Source: Gigantopelta aegis (Eukaryota; Mollusca; Gastropoda; Neomphalida; Peltospiridae). Taken from it: DNA of 64,000 nucleotides. Positions 36,701 to 49,000 of the stretch are shown piece by piece. The notes beneath the pieces are model-generated. The model saw only the letters and a list, made by a program, of their open reading frames with translations. It searched no databases and had not been told where the DNA came from. The number at the start of each line of letters is the position of its first letter. The stretch's first letter is position 1. The DNA lies in assembly GCF_016097555.1 (NCBI RefSeq), contig NC_054702.1:107042628-107106627 (forward strand). The letters run 5' to 3'. A program made the translations under genes and the position numbers.

Positions 36701-39700
36701 CAGTATGTTTCAAAGTAGATACAGTATTCAGTATGTTTTAGAGACAGTATTTAGTGTTCACTATGTTTCAAAGTAGAGACTATTTAATGTTCACTATGTT
36801 TCAAAGTAGAGACAGTATTCGGTATTCAGTATGTTTCAAAGTAGAGACAATATTCAGTATTCATTATGTTTCAAAGAAGAGACAGTATTCAGTGTTCAGT
36901 ATGTTTCAAAGTAGAGACAATATTCAGTATTCATTGTTTCAAAGTAGAGACAGTATTCAGTGTTCAGTATGTTTTAGAGACAGTATTCAGTGTTCACTAT
37001 GTTTCAAAGTAGAGACAGTATTGGGTGTTCAGTATGTTTTAGAGACAGTATTTAGTGTTCACTATGTTTCAATTTAGAAACAGTATTCAGTGTTCACTAT
37101 GCTTTAGAAACAGTATTCAGTATTCATTGTTTCAAAGTAGAGACAGTATTCAGTGTTCAGTATGTTTTAGAGACAGTATTCAGTGTTCACTAAGTTTCAA
37201 AGTAGAGACAGTAATCAGTGTTCACTATGTTTCAAAGTAGAGACAGTAATCAGTGTTCACTATGTTTCAAAGTAGAGACAGTATTCAGTGTTCACTGTTT
37301 CAAAGTAGAGACTGTATTCGGTATTCAGTATGTTTTAGAGACAGTATTTAATGTTCACTATGTTTCAAAGTAGAGACAGTATTCGGTGTTCAGTATGTTT
37401 CAAAGTAGAGACAATATTCAGTATTCATTATGTTTCAAAGTAGAGACAGTATTCAGTGTTCAGTATGTTTCAAAGTAGAGACAATATTCAGTATTCATTA
37501 TGTTTCTAAGTAGAGACAGTATTCAGTATGTTTCAAAGTAGAGACAGCATTCAGTGTTCAGTATGTTTCAAAGTAGAGAAAGTATTCAGTATGTTTTAAA
37601 GACATTATTTAGTGTTCACTATGTTTCAAAGCAGAGACTATTTAGTGTTCAGTATGTTTTGAAGTAGAGACTGTATTCGGTATTCAGTATGTTTTAGAGA
37701 CAGTATTTAATGTTCACTATGTTTCAAAGTAGAGACAGTATTCGGTGTTCAGTATGTTTCAAAGTAGAGACAATATTCAGTATTCATTATGTTTCAAAGT
37801 AGAGACAGTATTCAGTGTTCAGTATGTTTCAAAGTAGAGACAATATTCAGTATTCATTATGTTTCTAAGTAGAGACAGTATTCAGTATGTTTCAAAGTAG
37901 AGACAGCATTCAGTGTTCAGTATGTTTCAAAGTAGAGAAAGTATTCAGTATGTTTTAAAGACATTATTTAGTGTTCACTATGTTTCAAAGTAGAGACTAT
38001 TTAGTGTTCAGTATGTTTTGAAGTAGAGACTGTATTCGGTATTCAGTATGTTTTAGAGACAGTATTTAATGTTCACTATGTTTCAAAGTAGAGACAGTAT
38101 TCGGTGTTCAGTATGTTTCAAAGTAGAGACAATATTCAGTATTCATTATGTTTCAAAGTAGAAACAGTATTCAGTATGTTTTAGAGACAGTATTCAGTGT
38201 TCATTATGTTTTAAAGTAGAGACAGTATTCAGTATGTTTCAGACAGTATTCGGTGTTCACTATGTTTCAAAGTAGAGACAGTATTCAGTGTTCATTATGT
38301 TTCAAAGTAAAGCTAGTATTCAGTGTTCACTGTTTCAAAGTAGAGACTGTATTCGGTATTCAGTATGTTTTAGAGACAGTATTTAATGTTCACTATGTTT
38401 CAAAGTAGAGACAATATTCAGTATTCATTATGTTTCTAAGTAGAGACAGTATTCAGTGTTCAGTATGTTTCAAAGTAGAGACAGCATTCAGTGTTCAGTA
38501 TGTTTCAAAGTAGAGAAAGTATTCAGTATGTTTTAAAGACATTATTTAGTGTTCACTATGTTTCAAAGCAGAGACTATTTAGTGTTCACTATGTTTTGAA
38601 GTAGAGACTGTATTCGGTATTCAGTATGTTTTAGAGACAGTATTTAATGTTCACTATGTTTCAAAGTAGAGACAGTATTCGGTGTTCAGTATGTTTCAAA
38701 GTAGAGACAATATTCAGTATTCATTATGTTTCAAAGTAGAAACAGTATTCAGTGTTCAGTATGTTTTAGAGACAGTATTCAGTGTTCATTATGTTTTAAA
38801 GTAGAGACAGTATTCAGTATGTTTCAGACAGTATTCGGTGTTCACTATGTTTCAAAGTAGAGACAGTATTCAGTGTTCAGTATGTTTTAGACAGTATTCA
38901 GTATTCATTGTTTCAAAGTAGAGACAGTATTCAGTGTTCAGTATGTTTTAGAGGCTGTATTCAGTGTTCAGTATGTTTTAGAGACAATATTCAGTGTTCA
39001 TTATATTTCAAAGTAGAGACAGTATTCAGTATTCATTGTTTTAGAGACAGTATTTAGTGTTCACTATGTTTCAAAGTAGAGACTGTATTCAGTGTTCAGT
39101 ATGTTTTAGAGACAATATTCAGTGTTCATTATATTTCAAAGTAGAGACAGTATTCAGTGTTCATTATGTTTTAGAGACAGTATTCAGTGTTCATTATGTT
39201 TTAGAGACAGTATTCAGTGTTCACTATGTTTCAAAGTAGACAGTATTGGGTGTTCAGTATGTTTTAGAGACAGTATTCAGTATTCATTGTTTCAAAGTAG
39301 AGACAGTATTCAGTGTTCAGTATGTTTTAGAGACAGTATTCAGTGTTCACTATGTTTCAAAGTAGACAGTATTGGGTGTTCAGTATGTTTTAGAGACAGT
39401 ATTCAGTATTCATTGTTTCAAAGTAGAGACAGTATTCGGTGTTCAGTATGTTTTAGAGGCAGTGTTCAATATGTTTTAGAGACAATATTCAGTGTTCATT
39501 ATATTTCAAAGTAGAGACAGTATTCAGTGTTCAGTATGTTTTAGAGACAGTATTCAGTGTTCACTATGTTTCAAAGTAGAGAAAGTATTGGGTGTTCAGT
39601 ATGTTTTAGAGACAGTATTTAGTGTTCACTATGTTTCAATTTAGAAACAGTATTCAGTGTTCACTATGCTTTAGAAACAGTATTCAGTATTCATTGTTTC

Positions 39701-42700
39701 AAAGTAGAGACAGTATTCAGTGTTCAGTATGTTTTAGAGACAGTATTCAGTGTTCACTATGTTTCAAAGTAGAGACAGTAATCAGTGTTCACTATGTTTC
39801 AAAGTAGAGACAGTAATCAGTGTTCACTATGTTTCAAAGTAGAGACAGTATTCAGTGTTCACTATGTTTCAAAGTAGAGACAGTATTCAGTGTTTACTAT
39901 GTTTCAAAGTAGAGACAGTATTCAGTATTCATTGTTTCAAAGTAGAGACAGTATTCAGTGTTCAGTATGTTTCAAAGTAGAGACAGTATTCAGTATGTTT
40001 CAAAGTAGAGACAGTATTCAGTATGTTTTATAGACAGTATTTAGTGTTCACTATGTTTCAAAGTAGAGACTATTTAGTGTTCAGTATGTTTTGAAGTAGA
40101 GACTGTATTCGGTATTCAGTATGTTTTAGAGATAGTTTTTAATGTTCACCATGTTTCAAAGTAGAGACAGTATTCGGTGTTCAGTATGTTTCAAAGTAGA
40201 GACAATATTCAGTATTCATTATGTTTCAAAGTAGAGACAGTATTCAGTGTTCAGTATGTTTTAGAGACAGTATTCAGTGTTCATTATATTTTAAAGTAGA
40301 GACAGTATTCAGTATGTTTCAGACAGTATTCGGTGTTCACTATGTTTCAAAGTAGAGACAGTATTCAGTGTTCAGTATGTTTTAGACAGTATTCAATATT
40401 CATTGTTTCAAAGTAGAGACAGTATTCGGTGTTCAGTATGTTTTAGAGGCAGTGTTCAGTATGTTTAATACACAATATTCAGTGTTCATTATATTTCAAA
40501 GTAGAGACAGTGTTCATTATGTTTTAGAGACAGTATTTAGTGTTCACTATGTTTCAAAGTAGAGACAGTATTCGGTGTTCATTATGTTTTAGAGACAGTA
40601 TTCAGTGTTCACTATGTTTCAAAGTAGAGACAGTATTGGGTGTTCAGTATGTTTTAGAGACAGTATTTAGTGTTCACTATGTTTCAATTTAGAAACAGTA
40701 TTCAGTGTTCACTATGCTTTAGAAACAGTATTCAGTATTCATTGTTTCAAAGTTGAGACAGTATTCAGTGTTCAGTATGTTTTAGAGACAATATTCAGTG
40801 TTCATTATATTTCAAAGTAGAGACAGTATTCAATTTTCATTATGTTTTAGAGACAGTATTTAGTGTTCACTATGTTTCAAAGTAGAGACAGTATTCGGGG
40901 TTCATTATGTTTTAGAGACAGTATTCAGTGTTCACTAGGTTTCAAAGTAGAGACAGTATTCGGTGTTCAGTATGTTTCAGAGACAGTATTCAGCAGGGTT
41001 ACTAGCCACAATTAAAACTTCACTAGTCCTGCTTTCCTTTAAGTTAATATAATTTTACAGTAAATAGAGATTATTACCAGAGTGTTTTTCGGTATCGTCA
41101 ATATCATATATTAGGAATATAAATTGTATTATGCGAGCCTTTGGCGAGCATAATACATTATTTTTATTCCTAATATATGATATTGACGATACCGAAATAC
41201 ACGAGGGTAATAATCTCTTTATCATATAAGCTCAAGCTTAATACAACGTGTTTTTGTAAACTGTACACGTAACTTTAATACCAGTCCGCCATTACTAGAT
41301 ATTCAAATGACGTAAGAATATGTGGGGCGGTGTATTTTTGAATGGAAAAGACATCAAACTCGAATGACGTCATTTTGGATGTCCTTACATCAAATTAAAG
41401 TTATGCCTAAATAAAGTTATGCCTAACGTTTTTTGTTTTCTGAACGCTGGACAGCTTTCAGTGTCAACTTGCCATTGAAATGTTTTTATTTGATGACTAT
41501 GAATGCATACGTCAATCATGGAGTGTCACCCAAGTACGTTTGCTTAAATGTCAATAAACCTAGTGCCGAGACCTCGACTAATTTACATCTAATTTGTAAA
41601 GTTATCAAATTCTCAAAGTATGTGATCTGAAAAATATCACATACTTTGATTGCACTGAAAATGTAAGATATTATATGATAAAAATCAGATATGTAACCTA
41701 AAGAGAGAGACAAAGCTTAAAACACTAACATTGGGAGATGGGGGTGGGGGCAGGATATTCATATTTACAAAATAGACTTAACTGCAACATTTTCACTTGC
41801 CGTTTGGCATGGCAATTGTAGTTATTTACTAGCTCAACATTGAATATTACTAGCCATGGGAGTGGGGCTACCATAATCTAGAAGCCCTGTATTCAGTATT
41901 CAGTATGTTTCAAAGTAAAGAGAGGATTCAGTGTTCACCACGTTAAAATTTTTATCTGATTTTAACTTTACTTTAATATAATTAAACTGCAATCTAATAT
42001 GTGAAAGCATAACCAGTGAAATTTATTGGTTGCTGGCTTATTTTGACAAGCCTGTGTATTCATACATGCGACACATTAATTCGGTACTGCTTTAATATAG
42101 CCAATAAACATACAGTGGCAGTAATTTGGACCACCATTTATCTGTCAGAAACTGATCTGAGAATTAACTGTCCTGCATGCAGTATGCCTAATGAGCTCTT
42201 GTTATTTGTTTTGAACTACAGAGTTTCCATGTCTGTTCACAAAGTGTACAAATGTAACCAAAACACATTTTTGGTAGCAAGCTAAAATATCTTGAAGGAC
42301 AGCCTTGTAAATGCTTAACAGAAGCTTAGGTTTATTTGTTTTCATGACACTCTGAGACCCAACCTCTATCCGAGATAGGCTTCCATTTTTTTTGCACGTC
42401 ACGTTTTTTAACATGGTCTAGTTGTAAGATCTCTTCTAATGTAGGCTTCCAAACATTTTTGTACGTGAAAACCTAGCACTTATCTCACTGAGAAATAAAA
42501 AATTCCTCTCCATGTGGTTGTAAGCTTTCGACTTCATGCAATAGAAGCGATGGTATAACGTGGTCATTAACCTGGCAAAGCTACAATAGCAGGAACTGGC
42601 CTTTACGTTAGGCAGGTTTCTAGTCCTGGATTTCCGGTAACAAATTTTCAATGTGAACAAAAAGAAAGCTACCTGAGACTTAGCAAACTCCACTACATTG

Positions 42701-43024
42701 TAGCTGACATTATTAAGCAGGGCCAGGGAATACGGGGATAGTCCAGACTCTGCACTCCGCCACATCTGGTCCTGAAAAACACATACAAACAAAATGTTTA
42801 TTATACATCAGGGCTCGAACTTAAGAAATTGTTGCCTACAACAACAATTTAAACAAATTGCCATGAGTGAAATGGCTCACTGATGGCAATTTTGAGCCTG
42901 AATATAGCAGCTTTTTTAAAAGTAATTTTTGCAGCAAATAAACATTACTGAAAGGTTATTTTGCTGTTTGGAGACATATTTCAAATGCACAAATGTTTAA
43001 TACTGGCAGATAATATATACCAGG

Positions 43025-43064
<40 letters not shown>

Positions 43065-46000
43065 TCTTTATTTAGTTAGCAAAAGCTAATCTTCCCTGAG
43101 GCCCTCAGGTACAAACAATACAGAATTACAATACATACATTTATGAACAAATAAAAAATACATATATGTCAATAAACATATGCACAAATAATATTATTTT
43201 AGAAAATATTTCTTGAGTCTATATTTAAAAACAGCAGTATTTGGCGATGATCGGACAGCTTTAGGTAAGTACTGGTCTAGAGTAACTGAAAGCATGTTTA
43301 AATAAAGACATTTCAGTTTTTGGAATTAATAGATTTCTATCCTCTACATTTCAAAGGTTGTAGGGATTGTTTTCTCCAACATATATTAATAAGTTTGAAA
43401 GATAGTTTGGGTCTTCATTGCACAAGTTGCCATCGGTGGCAGTAATTTTTATTCAGTTGCAGACAAGTGCAGTGATGATGCTCCCTGTCTACGGAAATTT
43501 ATATATTTCAAACATGGCAATTGCCGTCGATAAGTTCGAGTCCTGTTATACATACTAGTTTTTGTTATCCATATGGTTAAAAATATGTGGTATTGTAACA
43601 TTGTACAACCTATATTTTGTTCTAATAACTAAATGCAATTTATATCTATAGTCAATTTAGCTATCACAACAACAAAAATACTAATTCTATAGATTCAATT
43701 TACATTGTAACTAGTTCAAAACAAATAACAGTTTGTGGTACAATGTATATTCAAACTGTTCTACCAGCACACTTTGAAATCTAAATAAATAATTTTTAGT
43801 TGATGAAAGACACTGTTTTGAACATACATTAACTTTATTAAAGTGACAGACTCTAGTTTTTAAACACTACAACATATCTGTCACTATTAGAGCCATTTTT
43901 GATAATTGAAATTAGAAGGTACTTTCAGTTTCTTGTTTAGAATGTCCATATTCATACATCCAAGTGTTTCTGGTCATCCCAGTGTTTATAAGACCCCAAA
44001 ATACATCTTTCATAATTCTAAAAATGGACTTATCTCCGAGTACAAACGGTAATAAAGCCAAGCTTCAGTCTATTTAGAGAGGTATTTCACCATTTCAATA
44101 TCACAGAATCTTGTTTAAGTCTATTGGAATGTTACCCAGTTGTGTTACAGATTTGTAGATTGACCGAACTTAGTGTCTATTTTCACGTGTTGAAACTAGA
44201 GTGCGACTTTAATGGATTTTTTTCTCCTAATTGAAAATGAATAGCTGTGTTTACTTCCGCCAACAAACAATTACTTCATTAATACTATTACTTTTAGAAA
44301 GAAATTATCTTGTGCAATTTGCTCTGTCAAAACAAACAAAAGATATAATGATCAAACAGAACTTTTTCTGCATTTATTTTGGCCATGTTTTTCCTGCTCA
44401 TCTCATTTCTCTAAATAAAATTTCTTTTGTTCTCTTGCTCAGTGCTCATGGATTCTAAGATTATTTTTAAATCCACTGGCTATCTACATGGTAATTTCAG
44501 TATTTCAATAGTTGTAAATGACATATCAGTACTGCTTTCAGTGTTCTCACTGGGTGAAAATTAATGGAGGGCGGCCGCACAACTCCCTCACCACACCCTT
44601 TAAAAAAAACACACCAAAAAACCCTGAAAAGCAACAAAAAAAACCAGCTTTGGTTTTGGTCGACTTTGTGGAAAGATCTATTCCTTATTTTGCCCCCAGT
44701 ATCTGGTACAAGAAAGTTGATATGATGTACAAGCTTAGTCATCTTTGATGTACCATTAGTTGAACCGGAGATATTGATGGTTTGAAATTCACGTGCATTT
44801 GTTTTGGTGAACCGATCAAAATTTTAATATTATTATTATGACAGAAGATCGGAAAAAAATGTAATAGCGGGGCAGACCGCCCCCCTTAAATGGAGTATAG
44901 TGCTCAACTTTTAAACTAGACTGAGAGGCTGCTATTCACAAAAAATCATATCAGACTGACTTTTATAACTTTCATGTCCGACTTTTTTATATGTCTGATG
45001 GTAACATGTAATTAACATATGTTTTAAGAGTCCTGGGCCCATATTTTCAAAGCTATATTAGTGTTACAATATGGTAAAACCATCATAGGCTATGATGTCA
45101 CTATGGCGTGTGCTGTAGTCACGTCATAGCCTACGATGGTTTTATGATATTGTAGTGCTAAGATAGCTTCGAAAATCTGTAGCCTGCACTTTTATGGAAC
45201 TGATAAAAAAGTGACTAACTGATAAAAAAACAAAAAAACTATATTTATTGTTTTTCCAGTTTGTCATTTTGATGTTTGATTCTAATCAGTTACTGAAAGA
45301 TTTCGAATGAAAGTCAGACATAAAAATGTGTAATTTGTGTTTATCAGTGTATATAAGAGAACAAAAACCAAGATTCAGAAATCAATAACAACAATACAGA
45401 AAGTTTACAATGTAAAATTTGCTAATTACGGTAATTTATCACTGGTCAAAGTGGTTTCGCTGGACTTTAAGATAGCTTGCAAGTGCTACAAAATACAACT
45501 TAGGAAGACTCAGTCTTACAAGTAAGTGTGCTAGTTCTAGCATCCGTCCTGCAGTGTCAACAGCAACCAAAACATTCCCATCATTTCTCATTGTCTGCAG
45601 AATTGTGGCTGAAAGAGACAGAACATGTTTAAACAGAACTGAAAAAAGTCAGCTTCAAGAGTAGGCCAAACTAACGCAGTCCTCCAAGGATATGTGCACA
45701 ACACAAAAATTAATCCTTAGAAATAGCAAATGTTTTTATTTATTATGTTATGTTATTTTATTATTTTATGTTATTACTTATTCTATTTTATCAATTTATT
45801 ACTTCATCAATCTATTAATAATGTATTTGACCAGAAATACGCCCATGTCCTTCAATAAGCCACCTTCCATTTTCAAGGTAACAGTATTTAAGAAATGAGG
45901 CCCTTATTCATAAATAAGACACCCCATCCCCTACCCCACCACCAACCACAAAAGTTTGCTAATGTTCACAAAAGGTCAGACCTCGAGTGAAAAGAACTTT

Positions 46001-49000
46001 AAACACCAATGTAGTAACATGAAATTAATGAAATTATGCAGATTTATAGAGTAAAACTGCTTCTTTGATCTATCCATACCCAAGTGAGAATCAACACGAT
46101 GTCTATGCCACAATCTGCATATGTGACCCACCCTGGCGAATTCAGTCACATGTCGCAAAAAATAAATTAGACTTTTATGCATATTCTTAACCTGTAGAGT
46201 CTCAGCTTCAATGTGGTGCAAACATTATTAAAATATATTGATTTTTGACAGAGTTTGAGCAAAACATGTTCAGTGATATGTGAGATCATTATTTTGAGAT
46301 AATGGCCGCTGAAGATACGGTCCTGGATTTTGGTCACTGGTATCAAAACACCATAGCAACAATATACTTAAAATAAAGGTACAGCTATCAAATTTTGCAC
46401 ACATTAAGTTTAAATCATAAACTATATGAATAAAAAGGTTGTGTAGGTTTAGGGTGGTTAAATACGATAAAATTAAATAATTTAATACATAGTAATTTTT
46501 TTAATTTTTTATTTGGTGAAAATCATTTTGCAAATTTATGAGCTATATAAGCTCCAAATTATAAATTAAGCAGTAAAATCCAGTAGATAGTAAATTTCTA
46601 AAATAATAAGTCAAACACAATATACAGAGTGAAACTATTATTATTATAACTTTTAGATGGTTTTAACATTCCGATTCCAGAGAAAATCCATGGAAGGATG
46701 TGTATTTTTTTTATTGTCTTGTTGTTTTTTTTTACTTGAAAATAACTAACGTCATTTTCCTAAAGTCACATCCTGGGTCACCCAGGAACAAATTTTGGTT
46801 TCGAATTCCGTCCCCGTCATCGTGATCGTCCACATCCCAGGAATAATCGGAAGATTACAAAAATCCACTCATTAACCAAATTGGCTCCACTTAAATATAC
46901 ATTGTTCAGCTCACTGAAAGCTCTAGCAAGAAGAGCGTCTTTTTTACTCACTTTAAGATGATAACAAAGTAAAAAAAACTGATTGGAATGGTACATAAAT
47001 TAACATTTAAAAATTGCTCTTCGAACAAAAACCGTAGGCGCAGCCATCTTTTTTCCTTCCTTTGTGTTTTCCTTCGATGAACCACTGTAAGCTTGAATAC
47101 TTTGATTACCCAGAAAGCCGCAGTGACCTTGTCGGTGACCAATCAAAAGGCGTATATCACTTAGCTAAGATGTCTGCCTAGTAACAAACTAGTTAGTGTA
47201 TGGTCAGTTTTCGATTCCTATTGGCTTACAGCTAAGTCATACCAACACGTCACTGAAAGCATGGTGTACAGGAATTATTTTGGCGCAATTTGATACTAAA
47301 TATGAAGCTATTCACCAAACGGCTACCGCAATTCAAAGTGGTGAAAATGAACAAAGAACAGCCTAACTCGGACCATTGTTTCGATTCTCCGAATAAACAA
47401 CTACAAATCGTAATAAAAAGTATTTAGACGTTATTAAATTAAACGAGGGTAGTTTGAAATGATAAGTTAAACATGTAGGTACTGTTTTCTGTCAAAATCG
47501 CCATTTTCACCAGGTAGTGTATTTTTTCACGCAAAATCGACAACTGCGACATGCGACTGATTTCGCCAGAGCGGGTCACATATGCTAAGATACCTTCAAA
47601 AATATGGGCCTAGTATGTTACAACCAACAGTTGATTGTCACACAGTCAATTAAAACACAGCGGCAATTGATTTAACTAGCTTACTTGACATCAAAGCATT
47701 TAGGTTACACCATGAAGTTACAGTGGGCCACTACCCATTAAGCCTCTGGGAAAATCCCAGTGTAACACTGTCACCTAAACCAAAGTTCACGATCTATGTT
47801 CTAATTATTATGTGATAAAATTCTGTGATTTATGTTAAAATCCTAAAAATGTAAGTTATTTCACTTACTCATCAGCTGTTCATCCCTGAGTCGCCGTCTT
47901 GCCTGATTATACGATGCATTGAACGCATCGGTAATCATCAGAGACGGACGGTTGAACATCTCCAGAACACACCCATTCAGATGTCTGACAAAAAAGAAAA
48001 ACATAACTTAATGTCCATGGGTAAAAACATGTGTTAATTAAATTATACAGAACACAAATTTATTAATCTACAGAAGACAATTTTGGTGATGACATTTGTA
48101 CCTCGTCAGTGAGATGAAATATGTTACATATAATAGCACAGTGTCAAAATACATTGTTATTTCATATTATATTATATATGCATAATGTTACAAACTTTTT
48201 TATAAATGATATGAATGATGTGTGAAGAAATAACATCTTTTTAAAAACATCTTGAGTGTGATTAAATCTTGCTCATTACCTTTCTTTCTTGTGATTGTAG
48301 TCAACTGCATAGATAATCTCTTCTTCCCCATCTTTGACAATTTTCCAGATTGTGCCTCCGATCATGTGACCAGCCGGAAGAGGAGTTATTTGGATACCAT
48401 GACCTTTACCTGCACAGATAGCAGAATTAAACAATTACTTCACTTGCAAAATAAGGGCTCATCTCAAAAGAATGGGTTTTGATTACATGTTAAGATACAA
48501 ATCGTGTACTAAATATATTACAAATCTCAAATATAAAATGGACTTCAATGATCACTACAGCCAATGATTGCACTAATTTGTTACTTTCAACGATAAACTA
48601 ATTTTTATAAAGTAAGGAAATAAATGTTTACTGACATCTCAGTACTTTTTAAACTATGGCTATTTGGTATCTAATGTGCCTTCATTTAAAAAAATGCTCC
48701 ACAGAATAAGATGAAAACCCACTGTTAGCACATAGGCCACTCCCACCGAGTAACTGTAAGAGATCTTTTATAGGTAAGATGTTGATCTGAACAGCCATTT
48801 ATAACACTTTAGTAAGATTCATGATCATTACAAAACCTAAATGAAATCAGATCTATTTCCACCCTGTCTGGGTATCGACATTAGTACATCTAATACAGGC
48901 CAATGCTGTGTATGGGTTATTTCTTGTGTACTTACATCACAAAACTGTTACAGTATGCCTACCATAGCATGACTTCATCAGATTGGACCATGGCATCATT

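Larger units (their letters stand above)
40994..41889. mobile_element. Family-X MITE in the satellite, itself invaded
   Basis: Starts CAGGGTTACTAGCCAC and ends CTAGAAGCCCTG, with TATTCAG on both sides. It shares the GCAGGATATTCATATTTAC and CATGGGAGTGGGGCTACC segments with copies at 52085-52390 (reverse) and 61186-61523. Two further elements (a hairpin, 41067-41217, and repeat E, 41218-41682) are inserted between its halves. Confidence 0.8.
27710..41943. repeat. 14-kb intronic satellite of 35-bp and 30-bp units
   Basis: Roughly 400 tandem units fill CPSF2 intron 7. Type A is 35 bp, GTTTCAAAGTAGAGACAGTA followed by TTCAGTGTTCACTAT. Type B is 30 bp, GTTTTAGAGACAGTA followed by TTCAGTGTTCATTAT; it lacks the CAAAGTAGA segment. 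Inside each unit the words TATTCAG and TGTTCAG form a 7-bp sub-repeat. Mixed A/B strings recur as higher-order blocks. A MITE at 40994-41889 splits off a last remnant at 41890-41943. The plus-strand open frames ([21 protein letters not shown]) are the repeat read in three phases and lie antisense to CPSF2; they are not genes. Confidence 0.98.

Noticed and set aside
28074..39807. Many plus-strand open frames of 60-130 codons with [21 protein letters not shown] repeats
   Set aside because: They are the 30/35-bp satellite read through in three phases, antisense to CPSF2, without any non-repeat sequence.
27710..41943. CRISPR-like array
   Set aside because: There are no unique spacers; units are contiguous and lie in a eukaryotic intron.
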